Positions 26,027 through 35,035 of a DNA stretch of 64,000 bases are shown one piece after another (the first letter of the stretch is position 1; each line of letters opens with the position of its first letter). Origin of the DNA: Nocardia abscessus. Its GTDB lineage: Bacteria; Actinomycetota; Actinomycetes; Mycobacteriales; Mycobacteriaceae. The notes under the pieces were generated by a model, which did not search any database, had not been told where the DNA came from, and was given only the letters and a program-made list of their open reading frames with translations. Both the position numbers and the translations under genes were made by a program. The stretch lies in the NCBI RefSeq assembly GCF_015477775.1, contig NZ_JADLQO010000008.1, forward strand, positions 124,001-188,000, written 5' to 3'.

Positions 26027-27292
26027 CTAGCCCGTCGCGCGCAGTCGCACGCGCAGGCGGGCGCCCCCGAGCGGGCTTTCGTCGAGTTCGGCCGTGCCGG
26101 AGTGCAATTCGGCCTGCTGGCGGACCAAAGCCAGGCCGAGGCCGGAACCGGGGGAGCCGGGCCCCTTCACGAAGCGGGCGAAGGCGTCCCCGCGCAGCGC
26201 CTCGGGGATGCCGCGGCCGTCGTCGTCGACGACGATTTCCACGCGGTCCTGCGGGCCGGATCGGGCGCTGACGACCACGGTTGCGGCATGACCGTGCTGC
26301 ACCGCGTTGGCGACGGCATTCGTGACGATGAGCATGACGCCGCCGGGCAGACCGGTCACGGTGACGGGGGCGCACTCGGCCAGTTCAACCCGGACGCCGG
26401 GGTGCCTGCGGCGCGCGTCGTGCACCGCCCGGTCCAGGGTGTCGCAGAGATCGAAGGGCTCGAAGACGTCCGGACCGGTGAGTTCGCCGACCGCCAGGCG
26501 TTCCAGGTCGGTCAGCGTGTTCTCGATCTGCTGCTCGGCGAAGAGCACCTCGGCCAGGATCGCGCCGCGCTGCTGCGCCGCAATTTCCTTGGTGGCCAGC
26601 ACCTGTAGATCGGTGCGCAGGGCGGTCAACGGCGTGCGCAGCTCGTGCGCGCAGACAGTGGCGAAGTCGCGAGCGCTGGTCAGCGCGCGGTTGGTGGCGC
26701 GGTGGGCGGCCTCCAGCCGGGCCAGCATGCGGGTGATCGCGTCGGAGAGTTCCTCGGCTTCCCGCGCGCCGCGGCCGGACAGCGGCGGCAATCGCTCCAA
26801 CGTGTCGATGCTGTGCGTGGCGTTGGCCAGCCTGCGCAGCGGGCGTGCGGCGAATCCGGCCAGGAACCAGCCGAGCAACGCGGCCAGCAGCGCGCCCGCG
26901 ATGCCGATGCCGAGGCCGATGCGCTGGCTGCGATGGATGGCCGCCTCCACGACGTCGCGGTCGGGATCGAGCGCGACCAGCACGCCGGGCAGCCCGTCGA
27001 CCCGGGCGATCGCCGCGTCGCCCGGCACACCCGGTCGCCGCGTGTCCGCCGCGTCCGCAGGGGCCTGCTCGGGGGACAGAGTGGTCGCGGACGGTGGAAC
27101 AGGTTGCGCGGGACCGGCTTTCAGAGGCGGTGCGACGCGCACCGCCATCGAGGAGACGGTCTCGTCCAATTGGCGTTCGCCGGTGGCCCCGAGCAGGGCC
27201 GTGAAGGTGACCGTCAGGGTGAGCGCGACGAGCGCCGCGACCACCCCCGACACCACGGCCACCCGGGTGCGCAGCGACGGTGACCCGCTCAT
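26027..27292 (-). CDS. Sensor histidine kinase (PrrB-like)
   Basis: This is a 421-residue membrane kinase. Two membrane segments (about residues 10-34 and 125-147) flank an extracytoplasmic sensor region of about 90 residues rich in Pro and Ala. A HAMP domain follows, then the H box CAHELRTPLTALRTDL (His216), N box IVTNAVANAVQHG, G1 DDDGRGIP and G2 GSGLGLALV. The catalytic core resembles mycobacterial PrrB; the sensor part does not obviously match. It overlaps the response regulator by four bases, forming a two-component operon. The signal is unknown. Confidence 0.92.
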   Translation of the reverse strand: MSGSPSLRTRVAVVSGVVAALVALTLTVTFTALLGATGERQLDETVSSMAVRVAPPLKAGPAQPVPPSATTLSPEQAPADAADTRRPGVPGDAAIARVDGLPGVLVALDPDRDVVEAAIHRSQRIGLGIGIAGALLAALLGWFLAGFAARPLRRLANATHSIDTLERLPPLSGRGAREAEELSDAITRMLARLEAAHRATNRALTSARDFATVCAHELRTPLTALRTDLQVLATKEIAAQQRGAILAEVLFAEQQIENTLTDLERLAVGELTGPDVFEPFDLCDTLDRAVHDARRRHPGVRVELAECAPVTVTGLPGGVMLIVTNAVANAVQHGHAATVVVSARSGPQDRVEIVVDDDGRGIPEALRGDAFARFVKGPGSPGSGLGLALVRQQAELHSGTAELDESPLGGARLRVRLRATG

Positions 27293-27981
27293 GGTTCCTC
27301 CCGGAGTACGAAGCCGACGCCGCGCACGGTGTGGATCACCCGGGGCGCGCCGTCCGCCTCCAGCTTGCGCCGCAGATAGGAGACGAACACGTCGACCACA
27401 TTGGTGTCGGTGGGGAAGTCGTATCCCCAGACAGCGGACAGGATCTGCTCGCGGCCGAGCACGACCCCGGTGTGCTCGGCGAGCAGGGCGAGCACCTCGA
27501 ATTCGCGTTTCGTCAGCTCCACCGGTCTGCCCGCGGCCAGCACCCGGTGCCCGGCCGGGTCGATGCGCATCTGCCCGACCGTGCGCACCTCCTCCGGCCG
27601 CCGCACCGGCTTCTGGCTGCGCCGCAGCAGCGCGTTCAGCCGCGCGACCAGTTCGCCGAGATCGAACGGCTTGGTCAGGTAGTCGTCGGCGCCGCGCTCC
27701 AGGCAGGCGATCCGGTCGCTGACCGCGGTGCGCGCGCTGAGCACACAGATCGGGATGTCGTTGCCCATCGCGCGCAGCGCGGTGACCACGCCGACGCCGT
27801 CGAGTTCGGGCAGGTTGACGTCGAGCACCATCGCGTCGGGCGTGGCGGCGCGGACCATCCTCAGCGCCGCCGCGCCGTCGGCGGCGGTGACGACCTCGAA
27901 ATCGGAGAGTTCCAGTCCGCGCCGCAGCGACGCGAGGAGGCGAACCTCGTCGTCCACGACCAAGATTCGTTGTCCGGCCAT
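27289..27981 (-). CDS. OmpR-family response regulator (PrrA-like)
   Basis: This is a 230-residue response regulator. The receiver has Asp10/Asp11, the phospho-acceptor Asp54 (MVLDVNLPELDG) and the conserved Lys in YLTKPF. The C-terminal winged helix has LTKREFEVLALLAEH and VWGYDFPTDTNVVDVFVSYLRRKLE, very close to what I remember of mycobacterial PrrA. TAGATT lies six bases before ATG 27981, suggesting a leaderless start. It is the first gene of the two-component operon. Confidence 0.93.
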   Translation of the reverse strand: MAGQRILVVDDEVRLLASLRRGLELSDFEVVTAADGAAALRMVRAATPDAMVLDVNLPELDGVGVVTALRAMGNDIPICVLSARTAVSDRIACLERGADDYLTKPFDLGELVARLNALLRRSQKPVRRPEEVRTVGQMRIDPAGHRVLAAGRPVELTKREFEVLALLAEHTGVVLGREQILSAVWGYDFPTDTNVVDVFVSYLRRKLEADGAPRVIHTVRGVGFVLREEP

Positions 27982-28472
27982 GGTGTCAATCTAATCCCAC
28001 AGTCTGGGACGGCAGGCGGTGCGGTGGACTCGGGCAGGGCCGGTGCGGCCTGCGCCGAGACCCCTCCGGTTAATGCGCCCATGACGTGGTCTCCTGCGCG
28101 TCGGTGCTGCCGAACGGGTGGTTCGCCGAATTCGACAGTAGGGCGCGGAACTTCAGCACTCCTCTGGCAACTCTTAGAGTTCTATTAGTTTTTCCCCGGC
28201 GCGTTCGCCGCCGCCCGCCGTCACGGTCACCACGTTTTCGATCCGGCCTGGTAGTGGCGCGTATTCCAGGCGGCGCGCGTTCGGGAAGGCCACCGGAAAT
28301 AGGGCTTCCGATCCGATAATTCGGATGGCAGGGTTGTGTTGCTCACCACAGTCGTATTCTCTACAGTCCTGGAGAATGTGACAGGCGAGTATTCCCGAAA
28401 TACTGTTGGGTGATCTTCACTTGGTCGGACCGGCGCGGTGAGGATGCTGGAGAACCGAGAGTGGAGCCTTTT
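27982..28472. other. Divergent intergenic region with three dyads
   Basis: These 491 bases, lower in GC than their neighbours, contain no convincing gene. Towards the Pro/Gly-rich gene there are three short perfect inverted repeats at 28311-28326, 28356-28377 and 28388-28404. Confidence 0.45.
28311..28404. promoter_or_regulatory. Cluster of three inverted repeats upstream of Pro/Gly-rich gene
   Basis: ATCCGA-TAAT-TCGGAT (28311-28326), ATTCTC with GAGAAT (28356-28377) and AGTATT-CCCGA-AATACT (28388-28404) lie within 94 bases. They are 69-162 bases before the start of the gene at 28473. They could be operators or promoter-proximal RNA structure. Confidence 0.4.
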
Positions 28473-30665
28473 ATGACGCGTGATCTGCCCTTCGACGAGG
28501 ACAACGAAGGGGCCGAGCGCGCAGGCGACACCGCCTACCGTGTGGCCACCGGCGTCGCGCGGGTCGCGCGGGCGGGCGCCTATGTCACCGGCGGCGCCCT
28601 GGTGGCCGCCAACGGCGGCGGTGTTCCCGCGCAGCCCGGCGAGTCCCGCCTCGACAGCTGGCAAACCGGCTGGGCGCACAACACCGATCCCGATCCCGAC
28701 CAGCCGAGCCCGGTCGTCACCTTCCCGGACCCGGTCGTCGAGCCGGCGCCGTTCTCGTCGCACGGCTCGAATGTCCCGGTGGCGCACCCGAACCCGGCGC
28801 CCGGCTCCCTCCCCGCGCCCGAGTTCACCATTCCGGGCACCGGTGTCGGACCCGCCGGATCGCTGCCCGCATTCGGCGACGACTACAGCGGCACCGACGC
28901 CGGGTTCCCGCTGCCGACCTTGCCCGGCGGCGACGCGGGCGGCCACGGGATGCAATTGCCCGGATACTCCGGAGGCGGTGTCCCCGGACTGGGCGGCATC
29001 CCCGGCACGGAAGGCAGTTCCGGGACCGGACTGACCATTCCGGGTACCGACGGCAACGTGTCCAGCGGATTGCCGCTGCCCGGCACCCGGTCCGACTCCG
29101 CGAACGAGCTCGACGCGCCCGGCGGCCACGGGTTCGGCCTGCCGGGCCACGGGCTCGGCCAAGCCGGACACGGGTTCGGCCTGGCCGGGGCGAACGGCTT
29201 CGTCGCGCCCGGCTCCACCGTCTTCGACCTGCCCGGCAACAGTGGACTCGGCGCCGCGCCCACCGCGGGCGACCCGTTCGACGGCGTCGGCCAGGACGGC
29301 GATCTCGGGATGTTCGTCGGCACCCAGTGGTCGGTCGACTTCGGGATCGGTCCGAACGGGATCTACTTCACCTCCGAGATGAAGGTCGACGCCGCGGCCG
29401 GGCACGTCGGCGACCAGCTCGACGAGTACACCGACTGGCTGGCCGACGGCATACACGTGCCGGACGGCACCGCGGTCACCGAGCCGCACGCGCCGGGCCA
29501 CGGCCATTCCGGTCTGCTCGGCGGGCTCACGTCCCCGGGCACGTCCGGGACGCAGGCCTCCGGTGTCGCGCAGTCCTCGTCGGCGGGCGTCGCGCAGCCG
29601 CAGGCGGCGTCCGGCGTCGCGCAGCCGCTGGCCGCCTCGGCGCCGGTCGCGCCCGCGCAGGCTGCCCCGGTCGCGCCCGGCGCGTCGGTGACCCCCGCCG
29701 CCCCGGCTCCTGCCGCCGCACCCGCTCCGGTCGCGGCCGCTCCGGTCGTCGCGGCCACCCCGCTGCAGACCACGATCCAGCCCGATGCCGCCTCGACCCC
29801 GATCGCGAATGTGCTCGCCGCGCCGGAGGGTGCGTCCGTGCTGACCGCTCCGGCGGCGGCCGTCCCCGCGCTGTTCGACGCGGTTCGGCCGACGCCCGCG
29901 GTGAAGCCCGCGCCGGTGACCGACCCGCAACCGTCCCACCCCACCCAGCCGTCCACGCCGACGGGGACCGCGCCGACGACGATCGTGAAAACCACCCCGA
30001 CGCCGAGCGTTCCGGGCGACGTGATCACCCCGTCCGTGCCGAAGACGCCGGATCACGACGTCACGAAGCTCCCGGGCGCCACCACGCTGCCGCACGGCGG
30101 CGTCACCACCCCGGACGTGCCGACCACCAAGACACCGGGCGCGACGGTCACCAAGCCCCCGGCGCCCGGCTCGACCACCCCGGACGACGACGTGACGACC
30201 CCCGGTGGCGTCACCGGCCGCCCCAGTACCGGCGGCACCTCGAACAGCACCTACCCGACCAACGACACCTACCCGACCGCCGACGTCCCGACGCACGACC
30301 TGCCGACCGACGACATGCCGACCGTGAGCAGGCCGTCGCAGCCGACGTACACCGCGCCGGACCAGCCGACCTACAGCGCTCCGGCGCACGCGCCCACCGT
30401 CGAGCCGCACACTCCGATGGCGCCGACCCCGGTCGCTCCCGCGCCCACTCAGGCGCCGATCAAGCCGCAGATCATCGACCCGAAGCCGCAAGGGATCTCC
30501 GCGCCGCTGGCGGCCGACACCTCGGTGGTCGCCGAGCACACCTACGACCACTCCGCACTCACGCTGGCGTCCTATGGCGGTCTCTCGGGTGGGTTGCTGC
30601 CGGACTCGGCCATAGCGGATATGCACCACCAGGCGTCCGGTGTGTCGGACGTCTCGCTGATGTAG
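28473..30665 (+). CDS. Large Pro/Gly/Thr-rich protein in the IniB position
   Basis: This is a 730-residue low-complexity protein. The N-terminus is acidic (MTRDLPFDEDNEG), then an Ala-rich helix (AYRVATGVARVARAGAYV). A Gly/Pro-rich region follows with repeated LP, PG and GHG units (for example GLPGHGLGQAGHGFGL). A more ordinary segment is near MFVGTQWSVDFGIGPNG. The rest is Pro/Ala/Thr-rich to the end (SGVSDVSLM). No signal peptide is clear. It lies directly before the IniA-like dynamin, where mycobacteria have the glycine-rich IniB, but I see no IniB N-terminal domain. ATG 28473 has GTGGAG upstream; an in-frame GTG at 28410 is also possible. Function unknown. Confidence 0.72.
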   Translation: MTRDLPFDEDNEGAERAGDTAYRVATGVARVARAGAYVTGGALVAANGGGVPAQPGESRLDSWQTGWAHNTDPDPDQPSPVVTFPDPVVEPAPFSSHGSNVPVAHPNPAPGSLPAPEFTIPGTGVGPAGSLPAFGDDYSGTDAGFPLPTLPGGDAGGHGMQLPGYSGGGVPGLGGIPGTEGSSGTGLTIPGTDGNVSSGLPLPGTRSDSANELDAPGGHGFGLPGHGLGQAGHGFGLAGANGFVAPGSTVFDLPGNSGLGAAPTAGDPFDGVGQDGDLGMFVGTQWSVDFGIGPNGIYFTSEMKVDAAAGHVGDQLDEYTDWLADGIHVPDGTAVTEPHAPGHGHSGLLGGLTSPGTSGTQASGVAQSSSAGVAQPQAASGVAQPLAASAPVAPAQAAPVAPGASVTPAAPAPAAAPAPVAAAPVVAATPLQTTIQPDAASTPIANVLAAPEGASVLTAPAAAVPALFDAVRPTPAVKPAPVTDPQPSHPTQPSTPTGTAPTTIVKTTPTPSVPGDVITPSVPKTPDHDVTKLPGATTLPHGGVTTPDVPTTKTPGATVTKPPAPGSTTPDDDVTTPGGVTGRPSTGGTSNSTYPTNDTYPTADVPTHDLPTDDMPTVSRPSQPTYTAPDQPTYSAPAHAPTVEPHTPMAPTPVAPAPTQAPIKPQIIDPKPQGISAPLAADTSVVAEHTYDHSALTLASYGGLSGGLLPDSAIADMHHQASGVSDVSLM

Positions 30666-30746
30666 CAGGGCTACAAGAGTCGGCGAGGACTGCGGAGCAT
30701 CCGCAGGGGGTACCAGAACAAGAGTCACCGAGAGTAAGGAGGAGGG

Positions 30747-32552
30747 TTGTCTGCCGCTGCCGGGCTGAAGGCTGCGACGGTGAAACATCCGGACGCGATG
30801 GCCCCGCTCATCCGAATACTCGACGAGCTGCGGGAGACGGCCCGATCCGCGGGACGCGACGACCTCGGCAGCCGACTGAGCATGGTCCGCGCCAGGGTGA
30901 GCGATCCCCGGGTTCGGCTCGTGGTCGTCGGTCATCCGAAGAACGGCATGAGCACGCTGGTCAACAGCTTGGTCGGCGCCTCGGTCAGCGCGACGAACAG
31001 CGATCTGAGCGTCCCGGTGATCGTCGAGTACGGCCCCGAGCCGACCGCGACGCTGGTGCGGCAGACCGAGTTCGGCCGCACCGAGCGTCAGTCGGTCGAC
31101 CCGCTCGATCCCGGTCCGGCGCTGGCCACCCAAGGGGTCGTCCGCGCCGAGTTCACCCAGCCGAGTTCGCTGCTCGCCGACGGTGTCGTCGTGATGGACG
31201 CCCCCGGTGCGCTGGGTGACAATCGCACCACCTGGTCGATGATCGCCGCGGCCGACGCCGTGCTCTACGTCGGTGACGCGAGTGCCGAGCTGACCGTGGA
31301 GCAGATCGCCGAATTGCAGCGCATCCAGCAGATCTGTCCGACGGTGGTCTGCGTGCTGAACAAGATCGATGTCTATCCGCATTGGTCGCACACCCAGCAG
31401 CGCAATCGGGAACTGCTCGACTCGGCGGGGCTCGGTTTCGCGGTGGCGCCGGTGTCCGCGGAGTTGCACCGGCAGGCCGGGATGACCGGTGATTACCAGC
31501 GCGACATCGAGTCGGGCGTGCCGCAGCTGATCGATCACCTGCGTGACTACGTGGTCGCCCGCGCCGACGCGGTGGCGCTGGAAGCCGCCGTCCAGGACAT
31601 CCGCCTGGTCTGCGATCACCTGGCGCTCACGCTACGCACCGAGGCCGAGACGCTGCGCGATCCGCGGCGCAGGGCCGAGATCACCGACCAGCTCGTGCGC
31701 GCCCGCGACGAGGCCGACCAGCTGCGCCAGCGCACCGCGAACTGGCAGGTCACCCTGGTCGACGGCGCGACGGAGCTGATGGCGGACATCGAGCACGATC
31801 TGCGCCACCGCCTGCGCAGCCTGATCCGCGACGCCGAGGCCGAGATCGCCCAGACCGATCCGGCGCGCCGGTGGAAGGAATTCGGCTCCGACCTGGACGC
31901 GCGCATCTGCGAGGCGGTCGAGGAGAACTTCGCCGTGGCGCACTACCGCTCGATGGAGCTGTGCGAGCAGGTCGCCGCCAAGTTCCCGGCCGACAATCGG
32001 ACCACGCCGATGCCGGACCTGCGCCTGACCAACCCCAGTGAGGTGCTCGAAGCGGTACAGCCCCTCGAGCCGTTGGAGAGCGCGAAGGCGGGGGTGACCC
32101 AGCAGTTCCTCACCGGTCTGCGCGGCTCCTACGGCGGCATCCTGATGGTCGGTCTGGCCACCAGCCTGCTGGGCATGTCGCTGGTGAACTGGTACTCGGC
32201 GGGCGCGGGCGTGCTGCTGGGCGTCAACGCGCTGTGGGACGACCGCAAGAACCGCAAGCTGCGCCGCCGCGCCGAGGCCAAGGTGGCGGTCGCCCGCCTG
32301 ATGGACGACGTGATCTTCCAGGTCGGCAAGGAGTCGCGCAACCGCTTGCGCGCCACGCAGCGGGTCCTGCGCGACCACTTCACCGACATCGCGACCGAGG
32401 TTTCGCGCGGCGTGGACGACGCGCTGCGCGCGGCCGAGGAGAACTACGGGAAGTACGGCGACCGCGGTCCGGAGCGGATCGCCGACCTCGAGGCGCGGCT
32501 GGGCAAACTGCGGGTGCTGCGCGACGAGGCCGACGGGCTGGTTCCCGCGTAG
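30747..32552 (+). CDS. IniA-like dynamin-family GTPase with altered P-loop
   Basis: This is a 601-residue dynamin-like protein. The G1 loop reads GHPKNGMST (residues 62-70) with Met68 where the GxxxxGKS/T lysine is expected (codon ATG at 30948). G3 is DAPG (151-154) and G4 is NKID (205-208), both normal. A helical stalk follows, with a hydrophobic paddle-like pair (GGILMVGLATSLLGMSL and SAGAGVLLGVNALW) and a charged C-terminal helix. The layout matches mycobacterial IniA, an envelope-stress membrane-remodelling protein. The start is taken as TTG 30747 because AAGGAGGAGG lies just before it; ATG 30798 is the fallback. No iniC partner follows. Confidence 0.82.
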   Translation: MSAAAGLKAATVKHPDAMAPLIRILDELRETARSAGRDDLGSRLSMVRARVSDPRVRLVVVGHPKNGMSTLVNSLVGASVSATNSDLSVPVIVEYGPEPTATLVRQTEFGRTERQSVDPLDPGPALATQGVVRAEFTQPSSLLADGVVVMDAPGALGDNRTTWSMIAAADAVLYVGDASAELTVEQIAELQRIQQICPTVVCVLNKIDVYPHWSHTQQRNRELLDSAGLGFAVAPVSAELHRQAGMTGDYQRDIESGVPQLIDHLRDYVVARADAVALEAAVQDIRLVCDHLALTLRTEAETLRDPRRRAEITDQLVRARDEADQLRQRTANWQVTLVDGATELMADIEHDLRHRLRSLIRDAEAEIAQTDPARRWKEFGSDLDARICEAVEENFAVAHYRSMELCEQVAAKFPADNRTTPMPDLRLTNPSEVLEAVQPLEPLESAKAGVTQQFLTGLRGSYGGILMVGLATSLLGMSLVNWYSAGAGVLLGVNALWDDRKNRKLRRRAEAKVAVARLMDDVIFQVGKESRNRLRATQRVLRDHFTDIATEVSRGVDDALRAAEENYGKYGDRGPERIADLEARLGKLRVLRDEADGLVPA

Positions 32553-32565
32553 GCCGATCGCCCGG

Positions 32566-34566
32566 TCAGACCGGATGGCCCTGCGGGGTGTGCGCGGGTT
32601 GGAACCGGCCCGCGTGCCGGGAATCCTCGGCGCGGATCACGTGGGTCACGGCGTTGATCAGCGCGAGGTGGGTGAACGCCTGGGGGAAGTTGCCCAGGTG
32701 GCGGCCGCTGCGCGGATCGATCTCCTCGGCGTACAACCGCAGCGGGCTCGCGAAGCCGAGCAGCCGTTCGCACAGGTGCCGGGCGCGCTGGATCTCACCG
32801 ATCTCGACCAGCGCGGAGACCAGCCAGAACGAGCAGATGGTGAACGCGCCTTCCTCGCCGCTCAAACCGTCGTCGGTGGTTTCGGTCCGGTACCGCAGCA
32901 CCAAGCCGTTCTCGGTGAGCCGGTCGGCGATGGCGAGCACGGTGGCGCGCACGCGGTTGTCCTCGGGCGGCAGGAAGCGGGTGAGCACCACCAGCAGCAG
33001 GGAGGCGTCCAGGGTGTCGCCGCCGTAGACCTGGGTGAAGACGCCTTCGGAGTTGACGCCGTTGGCCAGGACGTCGGCCTTGATCTCCTCCGCGATCGCG
33101 TACCACTCTCCGGCGTGCTCGTACTGGCCGTGCAGCTCGGCGAGTTTCGCGCCGCGGTCCAGCGCCACCCAGCACATCACCTTGGACGAGGTGAAATGCT
33201 GCGGCTCGCCGCGCACCTCCCAGATGCCCCGGTCGGGCTCCTGCCAGTGCTCGATGGCGGCGTGCACTTGGCGGACCAGCAGCGGCCACAGGGTCTCCGG
33301 CACCTGCTGGCGCGACTTCACGTGCAGGTACACCGCGTCGAGCATGGTGCCCCAGATGTCGTGCTGGGCCTGGTTGTAGGCGTTGTTGCCGATGCGCACC
33401 GGCCGGGAATGGTCGTAGCCGCTGAGGTGGTCGAGGATGAGCTCGTCGAGCTGCCGTTCACCGCCGATGCCATAGAGCACCTGCAGCGGAACCGGGTCGC
33501 CGTTCTCGCCGGTGGTCGCGTCGTTGAGGAACGCGAAGAAGTCGTCGGCCTCCCGGTCCAGGCCCAGCGTGTACAGGCCCCACAGCGCGAAACTGGAATC
33601 CCGCACCCAGGTGTAGCGGTAGTCCCAGTTGCGTTCCCCGCCAGGGGTTTCCGGCAGCGAGCTGGTCGCGGCCGCCATCAGCGCGCCGGTCGGCGCGTAG
33701 GTGAGGCCTTTGAGGGTGAGCGCGCTGCGCTGCAGGTAGTTGCGCCACGGGTGATCGGGGAACTTGCCGAGCGTGATCCATTGGCGCCAGCATTCGGTGG
33801 TCTGCCACATCTTGTTCGCGGCCTCGTCGAAGGTGCGCGGCGGGGGCAGCTCCGACCAGGTGAGCGCGACGAAGACCTCGTCGCCCTCCGTCATCCTGGT
33901 GCGGGCGCGGGCCTCCCTGCCCTCCAGACCGAGGCGCAGATCCGTGGTGAGCACCAGCGTCGGGCCTGCGCTCGGATCGTCGCTGCGCACGGCGGTCGCT
34001 TCCTCGTACACCTTGCCGGTGTACTCCCAGCGGGCGGTGGCGCGGTGGAAGTCGAACGCGGGCTCACAGCTCACCTCGAGTTCCACGGTGCCGTTCACGC
34101 ATTTCACCGTGCGCAGCAGCAGGTGCTCGGCATCCCAGTCCATCGGGGTGCGGCGGTGGGTCTTGCTGCGCTGGTCGTTGTTGTGCCAACGCCCGAGCAC
34201 CAGCGCGTCGCGCACGATCAGCCAGCCGGTGCCGGTCTGCCAGGTGGTCTCCAGGATCATCCCGCCGGGCAGGTAGCGGCGGGCGGCGGGCACGTTGACG
34301 CCGTACGGTCCGACCCGGAAGTGCCCCGCGCTGCGGTCGAGGACGGCTCCGAAGATGCTCGGCGAATCCGGCCGCGGCACACACATCCACTCCACCGCGC
34401 CGTTGCTGGCGACCAGGCAGTTGGTCTCGCAGTCGGACAGGAAGGCGTAGTCGTCGATCGGCGGGTAGGCGCCGTGACGGTGCGGTTCGGACAGGCTCGT
34501 CGGCTCGGACAAGCTCGTCGGCAGGCCGTCGGAGTCGTTCAGGGTGAGGTCATCGGAGGACGCCAT
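32566..34566 (-). CDS. Glycoside hydrolase family 15 protein, probable trehalase
   Basis: This is a 666-residue GH15 enzyme with an N-terminal beta-sandwich domain and an (alpha/alpha)6 barrel. The barrel carries GGERNWDYRYTWVRDSSFAL and, near the end, SGEEGAFTICSFWL, where the two catalytic glutamates of GH15 are expected. The mycobacterial protein at the same syntenic position (Rv2402) is a trehalase, so hydrolysis of trehalose to glucose is the likely reaction; glucoamylase activity is the alternative. A short LPTSLSEPTSLSEP repeat lies near the N-terminus. ATG 34566 is the first start in a sensible context. Confidence 0.9.
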   Translation of the reverse strand: MASSDDLTLNDSDGLPTSLSEPTSLSEPHRHGAYPPIDDYAFLSDCETNCLVASNGAVEWMCVPRPDSPSIFGAVLDRSAGHFRVGPYGVNVPAARRYLPGGMILETTWQTGTGWLIVRDALVLGRWHNNDQRSKTHRRTPMDWDAEHLLLRTVKCVNGTVELEVSCEPAFDFHRATARWEYTGKVYEEATAVRSDDPSAGPTLVLTTDLRLGLEGREARARTRMTEGDEVFVALTWSELPPPRTFDEAANKMWQTTECWRQWITLGKFPDHPWRNYLQRSALTLKGLTYAPTGALMAAATSSLPETPGGERNWDYRYTWVRDSSFALWGLYTLGLDREADDFFAFLNDATTGENGDPVPLQVLYGIGGERQLDELILDHLSGYDHSRPVRIGNNAYNQAQHDIWGTMLDAVYLHVKSRQQVPETLWPLLVRQVHAAIEHWQEPDRGIWEVRGEPQHFTSSKVMCWVALDRGAKLAELHGQYEHAGEWYAIAEEIKADVLANGVNSEGVFTQVYGGDTLDASLLLVVLTRFLPPEDNRVRATVLAIADRLTENGLVLRYRTETTDDGLSGEEGAFTICSFWLVSALVEIGEIQRARHLCERLLGFASPLRLYAEEIDPRSGRHLGNFPQAFTHLALINAVTHVIRAEDSRHAGRFQPAHTPQGHPV

Positions 34567-34665
34567 ACCCCATCTTCGGGCCGATGCGCGCCCGGCGTCC
34601 ACCGCTCGGTTCCTCGGGTCGGCCGCCGCGGCCGACGGGCCGGTGGAAACGGCCGCCGGACCCAC

Positions 34666-34671
34666 TAGGCT
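34666..34671 (+). promoter_or_regulatory. Candidate -10 element, leaderless small membrane gene
   Basis: TAGGCT (34666-34671) lies six bases before GTG 34678, the spacing expected for a leaderless transcript. Confidence 0.45.
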
Positions 34672-34677
34672 GGAACC

Positions 34678-34956
34678 GTGCATCGCATCGCAGGATGGTG
34701 GGACGGCTTCGAGTTGTGGGTGGCGGGACTGCCGTTCATCCCGCAGTTCCTCGTCGTCCTCGTGGGCATGGTCCCGATCAGCTTCGCCATCGCCTACGGG
34801 CTCGATCGCGTGCTGCGTGCCGTGCTGCGCGCGGTGGACCGCAGGTACGGCGCCGATCCGGCGCCTGCGCGGCCCGTCCCGGCCGGCGCGGCGGCGCTGC
34901 TCGAGCCCGAACAGGTCGCCGAGGCCCGCACCCCGGTGCGGAGCGGGGCGCACTGA
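34678..34956 (+). CDS. Small single-pass membrane protein
   Basis: This is a 92-residue protein. The N-terminal amphipathic start MHRIAGWWDGFELW leads into a membrane segment (LPFIPQFLVVLVGMVPISFAIAYGL), then a basic helix and a Pro/Ala-rich cytoplasmic tail. A small membrane protein also lies beside the GH15 gene in M. tuberculosis (Rv2401A), and this is probably its counterpart. Its stop overlaps the next start (TGATG). Confidence 0.7.
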   Translation: MHRIAGWWDGFELWVAGLPFIPQFLVVLVGMVPISFAIAYGLDRVLRAVLRAVDRRYGADPAPARPVPAGAAALLEPEQVAEARTPVRSGAH

Positions 34957-35033
34957 TGCCTCGTTCGCGGGTTCAGCTCGCTCTCGTCGCCCTGCTCGTG
35001 CTCATCGTCGTCGCCTGGTTGATCACCCGCTGA
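34956..35033 (+). CDS. 25-residue single-membrane-segment microprotein
   Basis: ATG 34956 shares its A with the preceding stop (TGATG) and opens a 25-codon ORF. It has a short basic head (MPRSRVQ) and one 15-residue hydrophobic helix (LALVALLVLIVVAWL), then ITR. The coupling and the clean head-plus-helix pattern suggest a real microprotein made with its neighbour, but it is too short for homology to be judged by eye. Confidence 0.5.
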   Translation: MPRSRVQLALVALLVLIVVAWLITR

Positions 35034-35035
35034 CG

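Noticed and set aside
28227..31619. A very long open frame (1130 codons) on the - strand
   Set aside because: It runs antisense to the Pro/Gly-rich gene and the IniA-like gene, is full of Arg/Gly/His low complexity, and comes from GC-skewed third positions of the real + strand genes.
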